In this document: piece after piece, positions 24,606 to 32,752 of the stretch
Layout: every line of letters starts with the position of its first letter
Position numbering within the stretch: position 1 is the first letter of the stretch
NCBI RefSeq assembly: GCF_000178955.2
Contig: NC_016631.1
Coordinates: forward strand, 5,146,001 to 5,210,000
Length of the DNA: 64,000 bases
Source of the DNA: Granulicella mallensis MP5ACTX8
GTDB lineage: Bacteria; Acidobacteriota; Terriglobia; Terriglobales; Acidobacteriaceae
Direction of reading: 5' to 3'
The notes under the pieces: model-generated
What the model was told of the DNA's origin: nothing
The model's database searches: none
What the model saw: only the letters and a program-made list of their open reading frames with translations
Translations under genes and position numbers: made by a program

Positions 24606-25900
24606 AGCGAAAACTGTCTGCCATCGAGTGCATGATCGACGGCAATATCGTCTACATGGTGCGGCTGGAGGGTAGTTTCCAGGTAGACCGTCTGCGCGAG
24701 GCGCTGGCTCGGGTGCAGCGCAAGCATCCGGCGCTGCGCATGGTGCTTCGCAAGCAAAAAGACGGCCTGTACTACGAAGAGAACTGCGCGCCGGATGTTC
24801 CGTTGCGCATCGTTCCGCGCATCGCCGAGGACGACTACAAGCGCGAGAGCCTGACAGAGTTGGGGACGGCTTTTGTGGAAGATCGGTCGCTGCTGCGTGC
24901 GGTGTGGCTGCCTGCTGAGACGGAGAGCGATCTGCTGTTGGTGACCTCCCACCGCATCTGCGACGGCATGAGCATGTTGACGATCGTCCGCGAGGTACTG
25001 TTCGCGTTGCATAGCGACCAAGAACTGGTTCCGTACGAACCGATCACAGCCAAGGTGATGATCGGCGACTACGAGCCGCCGCAGCCGTGGAAACGCAAGC
25101 TGATCGCGAGCCTGCTGAATAACGCGCTGCGTCTGCTTCCGGCCTCGCGCCGCCCGCTGGAGAACAAGGAGTATGCGCTGGAGTGGGGTGTCGGCCAGGC
25201 ATTGACCGATGCGCTGAAGCAGCGCTGCAAAGCAGAAGGTGTCTCGATCCATGCGGCGCTGGTGATTGCGCTGGACCGTGCCCTGCTCCAGGTCCTGGGA
25301 GAGAAGAAGCTGCCGGGTTGGATCGAGAGTCCGATGGATGCAAGGCGCGGACGTCTGGCGTCGCTGAAGAGCGACATGCTTTTCTTTGGCGGGGGCAGTT
25401 TGAAGATGCGCACGGGGCAGGCCTCGGAGGAGGAGTTCTGGACGAAAGGGCGCTCCGTCCACGAAGAGATTCGCCGTATGATCGACCAGGAGATGGAGGC
25501 TATTCCGGGGCGGTATTCCTTCAACGAGTTACTTCGCCCCGTGCCACACGGGCGAATACAGACGATGGTGCAACTGGGCGATGCGCTGAAGGTGAACGGA
25601 AGCTGGAATCGTATGGCCCTCTCTAACCTCGGCAACGTTGCGGTCAGCGATTCCTCTGCACCATTTCGCGTGAAGGACCTTCGTCTGTACGTGCACTCCT
25701 TCAACTTCAGGCTGCTGGGCATCGTTGCCTACGCCTTCAACGGCGAGATGCGCTTCTACTATGTGGGCGATGAGAAGTGCCTGAGCGTGGAGCAGGCGAA
25801 CGCGTTGAAGAACGAGTTCATGACCCAGCTGCAACGCCAGGTTGCACCCTTGCAGGAAGCTGCGAAAGAAGTCCTGCACATGGCAGGTACGACGGCCTAA
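24602..25900 (+). CDS. Stand-alone condensation/PapA-like acyltransferase 3
   Basis: A 432-residue third member of the acyltransferase set, more divergent than the other two. The active-site motif is SHRICDG, near residue 120. LREALARVQRKHPALRMVL at the N-terminus and ALSNLGNV in the C-terminal half confirm homology, but the SPTPAN motif of paralogues 1 and 2 is replaced by HSFNFRLLG. The divergence suggests a different donor or acceptor. It overlaps the GT2 gene by ATGA and is followed by a 46-base gap before the ABC exporter genes. Confidence 0.83.
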   Translation: MKRKLSAIECMIDGNIVYMVRLEGSFQVDRLREALARVQRKHPALRMVLRKQKDGLYYEENCAPDVPLRIVPRIAEDDYKRESLTELGTAFVEDRSLLRAVWLPAETESDLLLVTSHRICDGMSMLTIVREVLFALHSDQELVPYEPITAKVMIGDYEPPQPWKRKLIASLLNNALRLLPASRRPLENKEYALEWGVGQALTDALKQRCKAEGVSIHAALVIALDRALLQVLGEKKLPGWIESPMDARRGRLASLKSDMLFFGGGSLKMRTGQASEEEFWTKGRSVHEEIRRMIDQEMEAIPGRYSFNELLRPVPHGRIQTMVQLGDALKVNGSWNRMALSNLGNVAVSDSSAPFRVKDLRLYVHSFNFRLLGIVAYAFNGEMRFYYVGDEKCLSVEQANALKNEFMTQLQRQVAPLQEAAKEVLHMAGTTA

Positions 25901-25946
25901 TGACGCGCATAAATAATCTACACACTGTACTTAATGATGGAGAGCG

Positions 25947-26738
25947 ATGATTCGCGTAAACGATCTGACGAAAACGTTTAAAGACTTTACAGCTGTGAAG
26001 GGAGTCTCCTTCCACGTCGCTCCGGGGGAGATCTTTGCCTTCCTCGGGCCGAACGGCGCGGGCAAGACAACCACGATCAAGATGCTGACGACGATTCTTC
26101 GCCCAACCAGCGGGACCGTGGAGTTGGATGGACTGAACCCTGCGAAGGACAAGATGGGTGCTCGGAAGAAGTTTGGCATCGTCTTCCAGGACAGCAGCCT
26201 GGACGTCGAGCAGAGCGCCTACGAGAACATGGAGATGCACGGCGTCCTTTATCACATGCCGAAAAAGGAGCGCGTCCAACGTATCGAGCTCATGCTGAAT
26301 ACCTTCGAGCTGTGGGACCGCCGCAAGGAGTATGTGAAGAAGTTCTCCGGCGGCATGAAGCGCAGGCTCGAGATCGCGCGTGGCCTGATGCACAGCCCGA
26401 AGATCCTTTTCCTGGATGAGCCGACCCTGGGTCTCGATCCGCAGAGCCGCAACCAGCTTTGGACGCACGTGAAGCAGTTGAATGAGATCGAGAACACAAC
26501 GATCTTTCTGACGACACACTATATGGACGAGGTCGAGCGTGTAGCGCACCGCATCGGCATTATGGACCACGGCGGGTTGATCGCCCAGGGAACAGCGGCC
26601 GAGTTGAAGGAGCAGACGAACACAGCCTCGCTCGAAGATGCGTTTCTCGCACTGACCGGATCTTCGCTGCGCGATGAAGAATCCAGTTCCACCGACCAGT
26701 TACGCGAGTATGCCCAGATACAAGGGAGCGGCAAATGA
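25947..26738 (+). CDS. ABC transporter ATP-binding protein (exporter type)
   Basis: A 263-residue nucleotide-binding subunit. Walker A is GPNGAGKTT, the signature is FSGGMKRRLEIARGL, Walker B is ILFLDEPTLGLD and the switch histidine lies in LTTHYMDEVE. The long C-terminal tail after the ABC fold is typical of DrrA/NodI-type proteins that pair with ABC-2 permeases to export drugs, lipids or lipo-oligosaccharides. GGAGAGCG precedes ATG 25947. It overlaps its permease by ATGA. Export of the cluster product is the natural inference. Confidence 0.93.
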   Translation: MIRVNDLTKTFKDFTAVKGVSFHVAPGEIFAFLGPNGAGKTTTIKMLTTILRPTSGTVELDGLNPAKDKMGARKKFGIVFQDSSLDVEQSAYENMEMHGVLYHMPKKERVQRIELMLNTFELWDRRKEYVKKFSGGMKRRLEIARGLMHSPKILFLDEPTLGLDPQSRNQLWTHVKQLNEIENTTIFLTTHYMDEVERVAHRIGIMDHGGLIAQGTAAELKEQTNTASLEDAFLALTGSSLRDEESSSTDQLREYAQIQGSGK

Positions 26739-27481
26739 TAGTGATTTATATGTTGTGGCTGCGCGAACTGAAGCGTTTTCTTCGTTCGCCGGTACAGTTG
26801 GTGGGCTCTCTCGCGCAACCGGCGTTTTTTCTGGTGGCTCTGGGTTTCGGCTTCAATCCGGTCTTTGAGCAGGCGGGACGCGGCAACTACATGCAGTTCA
26901 TGGCTCCGGGCATGATCGGCATGACCGTGCTGATCAGCGCGGCCTTCTCCGGTGTTGCGGTTCTTTGGGATCGCCAGTTCGGCTCGCTCAAGGAGACGCT
27001 GGTTGCCCCAGTGCCTCGCATCTACATCATGCTGGGACGCACGCTCGGCGGTGCGACGGTAGGCGTGCTGCAGGGCGTGCTGATTCTGCTGCTCTGCATG
27101 GTGACGGGCTTCCGTCCGCAGCACTGGTACGCCGTGGTGCTGGGCTTCGGCTTCGTCGGCATGATCTCGATCACGTTTGCCGCGCTTGGCATGGTCATCG
27201 GCTCCACGCTGAAGGATATGCAGAGCTTCAACGTCGTGGCAAACTTCATGGTGATGCCGATGGTCTTCCTGTCGGGTGCGTTCTATCCGCTGGATCATCT
27301 GCCGCTCGCGTTGAGCTTGATTACACGCATCAATCCACTTTCGTACGGGGTGGATGGTCTGCGCGGAACCCTTGTTGGACAGTGGCACTTCAATTACGTG
27401 CAGGATATGGGCCTGCTTGGCTGTGTCGGCGTGCTGTTCCTGATCGTCGGGGCTTACTGCTTCTCAAAGATCGAAATCTAA
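26735..27481 (+). CDS. ABC-2 type exporter permease
   Basis: A 248-residue inner-membrane subunit with six hydrophobic segments. Family features are the N-terminal WLRELKRFLRSPVQLVGSL amphipathic start, RQFGSLKETLVAPV, and the FLSGAFYPLDHLPLALSLI segment with ITRINPLSYGVDGLR near the end. That last pair is the DrrB/NodJ-like C-terminal signature. It is coupled to the ATPase gene by a four-base overlap. One gene pair suggests a homodimeric permease. Confidence 0.9.
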   Translation: MIVIYMLWLRELKRFLRSPVQLVGSLAQPAFFLVALGFGFNPVFEQAGRGNYMQFMAPGMIGMTVLISAAFSGVAVLWDRQFGSLKETLVAPVPRIYIMLGRTLGGATVGVLQGVLILLLCMVTGFRPQHWYAVVLGFGFVGMISITFAALGMVIGSTLKDMQSFNVVANFMVMPMVFLSGAFYPLDHLPLALSLITRINPLSYGVDGLRGTLVGQWHFNYVQDMGLLGCVGVLFLIVGAYCFSKIEI

Positions 27482-27559
27482 TCTTTACGATGCCTTGGGG
27501 AGTAGCGATGCTTCTCTGCCACCCCCAAGGAATTTGAAAGCCGGACCGGGGAGGTCAAC

Positions 27560-28864
27560 ATGCAGTCCGTTCACCAGACGACCTCGGTAAGGATGAGAGC
27601 GATCATCTTTGCGGCCGGGTCGGACGGCGAGATTCATCCGCACCTTGGCATCGGCCGTGAACTGATGGAGCGTGGACATCACGTGACCTTCATCACCACG
27701 TTCGACTATGTCGATGTGGCGCGTGCGTGCGGCTTTGAGGTGCTGAGCTTTTTAGGCAAAGACGAGAAGCAGGATTTCCTGCGCTCGACAGAGAGGCTTG
27801 GAACGATTGCCAAGCTGAAGAGCTACTCCGGATTTCTGACCGGCAAGGCAGCGGAGCTCTGCAACATGGTTGCGAGCAGGCTGGATGAGCAGAGCATCCT
27901 CATCGCGCCGCCGTTTTTTTACGTCATTGCAAGACTGCTGCATGCACGTTTTGGGACGCCGTATGTTTCGACGGTGCTGGTACCGGCTCATCTGTACTCG
28001 ATCAAAGAACCACCTACGTTCAAATCGCTGCAGTGGTTTACCTGGCTGCCGTATTCGTTGCGGAAGCTTGTGTTTCGCGTCGGGGAACGGCTGGTGGTCG
28101 ATCCATTTTTTCGGATGGTGTTGAAGGAACCATGCCGTCAGTTGGAGATACCGCGACCTCGCCACGTCATCAGTGAGTGGTGGTACTCTCCGCAGCGTGT
28201 TCTGGCACTGTTTTATGACTGGTTCTGCCCTGCTCCCGCAGACTGGCCGAAGCAGGTGGCGACGACGGGCTTCCAGATGTTTCTTCCGAACGAAGAGACG
28301 CAGCAGCTATCGAACGGATTGTCGAAGTTTCTGGATGCCGGCCCTGCGCCGATCGTCTTCAATCCGGGGACAGAGACTCAGAATCCACGCGCCTTCTTTG
28401 AGATTGCGTTGAAGATTGTCGAGAAGTTGGGCGTGCGCGGTGTCTTTCTGACGCGGCTCACAGAGCACCTGCCGGAGCTTCCGGAGACGGTGTGGCACGA
28501 AAGCTATCCACCGTTTCATCTGCTGCTGCCAAGAGCGAGTGTGCTGGTGCATCATGGCGGTGTTGGAACAATTGCGCTCGCGATGCGCGCCGGTGTGCCG
28601 CAATTGATTCTGCCGGGATGGACCGATCAGGTGGACAACGGCCAACGCGCGGAACGGCTTGGCTGCGGTCTGGTGCAGCAGAATCCGCTGGACAGCGACG
28701 CTTTGCTGGAGAAGCTGCAATACCTGCTGCACTCTCCCGAAGTAAAAGACGCCTGCCGCCTGGCGCAGGAGAGGATCGAGCCGGGAGCAGTCGTAAGAGG
28801 CCGCACGGTCGACATGGTGGAAGAGATCTTTCATAGTACTGCGAAGATTGCGGTGCTGGCCTAA
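27560..28864 (+). CDS. GT1-family glycosyltransferase 2 (RhlB/UGT-like)
   Basis: A 434-residue GT-B enzyme, the third glycosyltransferase of the cluster. It begins IIFAAGSDGEIHPHLGIGREL and has the donor-site motif VHHGGVGTIALAMRAGVPQL followed by PGWTDQVDNGQRAERLG. The overall layout resembles bacterial rhamnosyltransferase RhlB and related UGTs. ATG 27560 follows GGGGAGG at good spacing; an internal ATG 27593 is the only alternative. A 78-base gap separates it from the permease. It is only distantly similar to the GT1 at 19527, so the product may carry more than one sugar or two kinds of linkage. Confidence 0.87.
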   Translation: MQSVHQTTSVRMRAIIFAAGSDGEIHPHLGIGRELMERGHHVTFITTFDYVDVARACGFEVLSFLGKDEKQDFLRSTERLGTIAKLKSYSGFLTGKAAELCNMVASRLDEQSILIAPPFFYVIARLLHARFGTPYVSTVLVPAHLYSIKEPPTFKSLQWFTWLPYSLRKLVFRVGERLVVDPFFRMVLKEPCRQLEIPRPRHVISEWWYSPQRVLALFYDWFCPAPADWPKQVATTGFQMFLPNEETQQLSNGLSKFLDAGPAPIVFNPGTETQNPRAFFEIALKIVEKLGVRGVFLTRLTEHLPELPETVWHESYPPFHLLLPRASVLVHHGGVGTIALAMRAGVPQLILPGWTDQVDNGQRAERLGCGLVQQNPLDSDALLEKLQYLLHSPEVKDACRLAQERIEPGAVVRGRTVDMVEEIFHSTAKIAVLA

Positions 28865-28891
28865 ATCAGCCTCTTCCTTTGCGAGGATGTT

Positions 28892-28990
28892 CGCCGTATC
28901 GAGTCTCTACAAAGATGACGCACAAAAGCCCGCCAATCGCGGGCTTTTGTGCGCCTGGATGTGAACGAAAGCGGCCCGGAGCATCCTCTG
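28892..28990 (+). repeat. Dispersed terminator-like repeat C, copy 2
   Basis: This is the closest match to the copy behind tRNA-Ser: GTATCGAGTCTCTACAAAG followed by the same perfect hairpin (GCACAAAAGCCCGC stem) and the AGCGG-to-CCTCTG tail. It follows the last gene of the biosynthetic cluster by 28 bases and would terminate it. With copy 1 it brackets the whole 14.6-kb cluster as a direct repeat. The rest of the 331-base gap to 29195 shows no gene. Confidence 0.85.
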
Positions 28991-29195
28991 TTTTGGGCGG
29001 CGATGGAATATTTGCTCCGAGACTGCGTTAACAGAGTTAGACCTGTGCTGGAACGACAACCGGCGCTCCAGCATAGGCAGCCTGCGGACCGTCAATCCAT
29101 TGACAATCTCTAACCTGGCGGCATGATTGCCGGGGACGACCTTACCCGTACAACGAGTAAGTCCATCGCGTTTCTTATTACTAAGGGGATACATC

Positions 29196-30200
29196 ATGTT
29201 GAAGAGAAGGATGCTACCGCTGCTGGTGCTAGCCGCGGCGACAATGAGTGCTGTACTTCCGGCACAGACGACACAGACCTTACCGCCGACGGCGAGCGAG
29301 ACGCAGCTTCCGGCGATTCAGGGCATCGGACGCTATGTGACCTCGTCCGACGGCACGATGATCGCAGTAACGGACTCGGGGCCGAAGCTCTCACCAGTGA
29401 CGATCCTGCTGGTGCATGGGTTTCTGCATAACAGCCAGGTTTGGTTCAAACAGATCAACAGCCCATCCTTGGCGGCGTTTCGCATTGTGACGATGGACCT
29501 GCGCGGCTTTGGTTACTCCTCCAAACCCACAGACCCAACGGCCTATTCCGATCTGAATCTGCAGGCAGATGATATCGAGGCGGTTATCCATCAGCTTGGC
29601 CTGGTAAAGCCGGTGCTGACGGGGTGGTCGCTGGGTGGGATTGCCGTGCAGGGCTATCTGGAGAAGTATGGCGACAATGAGCTTTCGGGCGTAGACATGG
29701 TGGACTCGATCGTCTGCCCGGATACGGCGTGTCAGCAAACGATCTTTGGCGGACTGGCGAACTTCCCTTCCGTGGATGAGTCGGTGAGTACCGACGCAAG
29801 CACGGCACTAGCGGGAGAAGAAGGCTTTGTGAACCTGGAGACGGGTGGAACAGAGCAGCCAAGCCCAGTGTTGAGCGCGACGGACAGACTGGTGCTGGAG
29901 GAGATTGCGCACACCTCTCCACAGTTTGCCCGCGCGGCTGCGTTGAATGGAGCCGCAACGGACCTTACGCCACGCCCGGAGATTCTTGAGAATCTGCATG
30001 TGCCTTTGCTGGTGCAGCATGGAACCAACGATCCCATCTTTCCAGCGAGCTTGATCCCGAACGAGGTGAAGCTGGTAAAGAATGCAACAGTAAAGACGTA
30101 TGCAAACGTAGCGCATATGCCGTTCTTGCTGGCTCCCAACGCCTTCAATCTCGATTTGCAGTCGTGGGTGCTGACAAAAGTGCTGGTGCATCTACCGTAG
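29196..30200 (+). CDS. Secreted alpha/beta-hydrolase
   Basis: A 334-residue protein with a signal peptide (RRMLPLLVLAAATMSAVLPAQ). ILLVHGF is the oxyanion-hole strand, GWSLGG the nucleophile elbow, NDPIFP the acid-loop region and VAHMPF carries the catalytic histidine. ATG 29196 follows AAGGGGATA; an upstream in-frame ATG at 29127 has no ribosome site and would disrupt the signal peptide. It resembles the peroxidase-like or esterase branch of the family, but no substrate is assigned. It sits between two repeat C copies just outside the biosynthetic cluster. A lactonase or esterase acting on the exported product is a possibility only. Confidence 0.85.
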   Translation: MLKRRMLPLLVLAAATMSAVLPAQTTQTLPPTASETQLPAIQGIGRYVTSSDGTMIAVTDSGPKLSPVTILLVHGFLHNSQVWFKQINSPSLAAFRIVTMDLRGFGYSSKPTDPTAYSDLNLQADDIEAVIHQLGLVKPVLTGWSLGGIAVQGYLEKYGDNELSGVDMVDSIVCPDTACQQTIFGGLANFPSVDESVSTDASTALAGEEGFVNLETGGTEQPSPVLSATDRLVLEEIAHTSPQFARAAALNGAATDLTPRPEILENLHVPLLVQHGTNDPIFPASLIPNEVKLVKNATVKTYANVAHMPFLLAPNAFNLDLQSWVLTKVLVHLP

Positions 30201-30240
30201 CCCTCTACAGAGAGGGATTCGACGCAGACTCCCGAGCACG

Positions 30241-30350
30241 GCCAGTTTGTGCCGTATCGAGTCTTTACCAAAGATGACGCACAAAAGCCCGCCAAGCGCG
30301 GGCTTTTGTGCGTTTAGACATGAACGAAAGCGGCCTGAAGAATCCTCTGT
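30241..30350 (+). repeat. Dispersed terminator-like repeat C, copy 3
   Basis: GCCAGTTTG, the sequence that spans the CCA end of tRNA-Ser in copy 1, also starts this copy. It is followed by GTATCGAGTCTTTACC, the GCACAAAAGCCCGCC hairpin with one loop change, and the AGCGG-to-CCTCTG tail. It probably terminates the hydrolase gene at 29196-30200. Confidence 0.8.
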
Positions 30351-30395
30351 TGGATGCGTTGCGCAGGGTGGCATACTACGTCGTTGGTCCGAATC

Positions 30396-30998
30396 TTAGT
30401 AGTGGTCTGGATATTCCTCTGGATTGAAGCCCCGAATCTTACATGCATAGTTAGTTTCGAAACGTTGCAACTCCCAAAGAGCACGCGGTTGTTTCAGCGC
30501 TCCATTCAGTCGCGCAAGCATTTGACACGTCTGCTTATTAGAAAGATGCGCTTGCGATGCCTTCTCAACATAGAGAACGGTAATCTCCAATCCATCACTT
30601 GCCGGAGACTTCCATGCAGGCAGGAGTGGCTTTCGCTGTCCGAATTCTTGCCAGGCTAGTTGGAATTGGCCCAAGCCGTGAACTAACGACCTCATTTCGG
30701 GCAACGATATGTATACCATTCTCCCAGCGTCAGTCATCGGGGCCTTATTCAGATAAGGATCGCTCTCATCTACAACTTGAAACACCAATGGGGCATGCAG
30801 AAAATCGGCATTCAACGGTTGGTAGAAGAGCCTGACTATTACCGAGTGATCTACCTCCAAATTGAATGATCGAGATTCAACCTTTGCATGTTGTGCTCCT
30901 TGTATTCTCCCCGACGTGAAGACCAAGACAAGAAGAACAAGGAAGCAATTTTTTGAGCTTCGAGTGATTAAGCAGGTTTTCCAATTCAGGTTTATCAT
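30396..30998 (-). CDS. Small exported protein of unknown function
   Basis: A 200-residue protein. ATG 30998 is preferred because GGAG lies nine bases upstream; a TTG five codons earlier is possible. The N-terminus has a basic region and a hydrophobic core (NCFLVLLVLVFTSGRIQGAQ) typical of a signal peptide. The mature part contains RSFNLEVDHSVIVRLFYQPL and an aromatic-rich helix (LGQFQLAWQEFGQRKPLLP). I recognise no family. The base composition is visibly AT-richer than in neighbouring genes, which may indicate recent acquisition. It is convergent with the hydrolase gene and lies just downstream of the multicopper oxidase on the same strand. Confidence 0.6.
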   Translation of the reverse strand: MINLNWKTCLITRSSKNCFLVLLVLVFTSGRIQGAQHAKVESRSFNLEVDHSVIVRLFYQPLNADFLHAPLVFQVVDESDPYLNKAPMTDAGRMVYISLPEMRSLVHGLGQFQLAWQEFGQRKPLLPAWKSPASDGLEITVLYVEKASQAHLSNKQTCQMLARLNGALKQPRALWELQRFETNYACKIRGFNPEEYPDHY

Positions 30999-31074
30999 GG
31001 ACCAATTCTCCAAGTCGGGCTACCAGTTCTAAGAACTCTTAACGACAGATCGAAGGCTTCCCAGGATAGGCCTC

Positions 31075-32589
31075 TCACTCAAAACGAATCTTCGCCATCA
31101 TGCCTTTGTCTTCATGCTTGAGAAGATGACAGTGGAAGACTGAGATGCCCCGGATGATCGGGTCCGTGAAATCCATGAGGAGATCGAGAGATTGGCCCGG
31201 ATCGAGATTGACCGTGTCCATCCACTTCGGATCACGGATGAGGGATCCGTTCTTTCCGTAAACGAGAAAATGCACCTGATGAATGTGGAACGGGTGGATC
31301 TCGTGCGTACGGTTTACAACTCGCCAACGGACATAATTGCCCGTCTTCACCGTGACCATCGGATCATCGGAAGGCGTGTATTTCTTGTCATTGATGTAGA
31401 AGCCCTTCTTGTCTTCCGTAAAATTCACGACAAAAGCGGCATCATGCTTCTCCAATTCCTGGATGGCGTGCGAGGAAAGAGGTCTGTAAATAGTCTTCTG
31501 AGAGTCAGCCACGCTCTGTTTGCTGCGTGTTGATGTATCTTGCCGCCCGGCCGGGTCTAGATCGGCAATCACCATCGCCGGGTTCGGATCTCCGTCCGGA
31601 CCAGTATTGACACAAAGGCTCCGCAGAGACGCCTTGGCCCCGAAGGCAGGACCGGTCACGATCGCTTCGAGTCGCCCTGCTGGAGCCAGGAGAACATGCC
31701 GGACAGACTCCGTCGGATGATCGGGATTGTGATAGCCAAGAGGCATTCCGTCCAGTGCCACCAGGGTCATATCTTCCGAGTCGATCATGAGGTCTGCATA
31801 GAGATCGGGGGAGGCGTTGACAATGCGCCAGAACTGTTTCTCCCCAGGTGCGATCGCGATCCTGGGCCGAACTGTCCCATTGACAGTAAAGATTCTTCCG
31901 GGCGCGCCGGGCGCCTCCCCACAAATTGTTCGCGGAATATCAACCGAGGCTTCGAGGCGTTTCGTGGCTTCATCCCCCTGGTGAAGCTCAGCGTCGCGCA
32001 GGATGAGTATCTGTTCTTTGAGCCCGCGAAGCCTGGGGACATACCGCTCAATGCCTTCGACAACGATGGCCCCCGACATGCCGTCGAGATCCTGCTGGTA
32101 GCTCTCACCATGAGGATGAGTGTGGTACCAATAAAGCCCGGACGGCTGATCGAGCGGTATATCTACCGTGTAGTGAAGTGATTCGCCAGGCATCGCCATC
32201 ATCGACAGGACATCGTCCTGCGGAGATTCGGGGGATACATGCAGGCCGTGAAAATGAAGATTGGTCATGTTTCTGCATGGGCCGTCTACACAAACTTCGC
32301 CCGACGAAACCTGCATCCGGTTCAAGTACGTTATACGGAGCTTTTGACCGGGCGATACGCGAATCACTGGAGGGACTTCACGCCCTTCGAAGGAGAACGC
32401 ACCGCGCCCTGAGGTAGGGTCGTTCACCGCGCGCAGCACAAGCGGTGTTCGCGCCTCAGGAGGCTCCGATAACGGAGTTCCAATGGGAGGCATCGTCGTC
32501 TGAGCCGATAGAACCTCGACGCCGAGGGTAGAAACAAATGCGAGTAGCCCTGCTGTTCGCAGGAGGCGGCTGAGCCAATGCGTTTTCAT
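31075..32589 (-). CDS. Periplasmic multicopper oxidase
   Basis: A 504-residue three-domain cupredoxin oxidase that couples oxidation of a substrate (metal ion, phenol or organic) to reduction of oxygen to water. All four copper-binding clusters are present in order: NLHFHGLH, YWYHTHPHG, HPFHIHQVHF and FHCHLLKHEDKGMM. The last contains the type-1 copper His-Cys-His and an axial Met. ATG 32589 (MKTHW) follows GGAAAGGG; the signal peptide is LLRTAGLLAFVSTLGVEVLSAQ. No Met-rich copper-resistance insert is visible, so laccase-like and CueO-like activities cannot be told apart. A TonB-dependent receptor is read divergently from about 160 bases away. Confidence 0.9.
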   Translation of the reverse strand: MKTHWLSRLLRTAGLLAFVSTLGVEVLSAQTTMPPIGTPLSEPPEARTPLVLRAVNDPTSGRGAFSFEGREVPPVIRVSPGQKLRITYLNRMQVSSGEVCVDGPCRNMTNLHFHGLHVSPESPQDDVLSMMAMPGESLHYTVDIPLDQPSGLYWYHTHPHGESYQQDLDGMSGAIVVEGIERYVPRLRGLKEQILILRDAELHQGDEATKRLEASVDIPRTICGEAPGAPGRIFTVNGTVRPRIAIAPGEKQFWRIVNASPDLYADLMIDSEDMTLVALDGMPLGYHNPDHPTESVRHVLLAPAGRLEAIVTGPAFGAKASLRSLCVNTGPDGDPNPAMVIADLDPAGRQDTSTRSKQSVADSQKTIYRPLSSHAIQELEKHDAAFVVNFTEDKKGFYINDKKYTPSDDPMVTVKTGNYVRWRVVNRTHEIHPFHIHQVHFLVYGKNGSLIRDPKWMDTVNLDPGQSLDLLMDFTDPIIRGISVFHCHLLKHEDKGMMAKIRFE

Positions 32590-32752
32590 CGTACCCTTTC
32601 CGCGATCAAATCGCATTGGCCTGCGAGTTTTTTTGCCTCGCTACTGAAAAAGAAATGCCAATGACTCGCAGAATCAAGTTTAAAACAACGCAAGCGCAAT
32701 TCCGCATAACTTCAAGGACGCTCAGGCGTCCAATGGAGGTAAGTCTCTGCCT

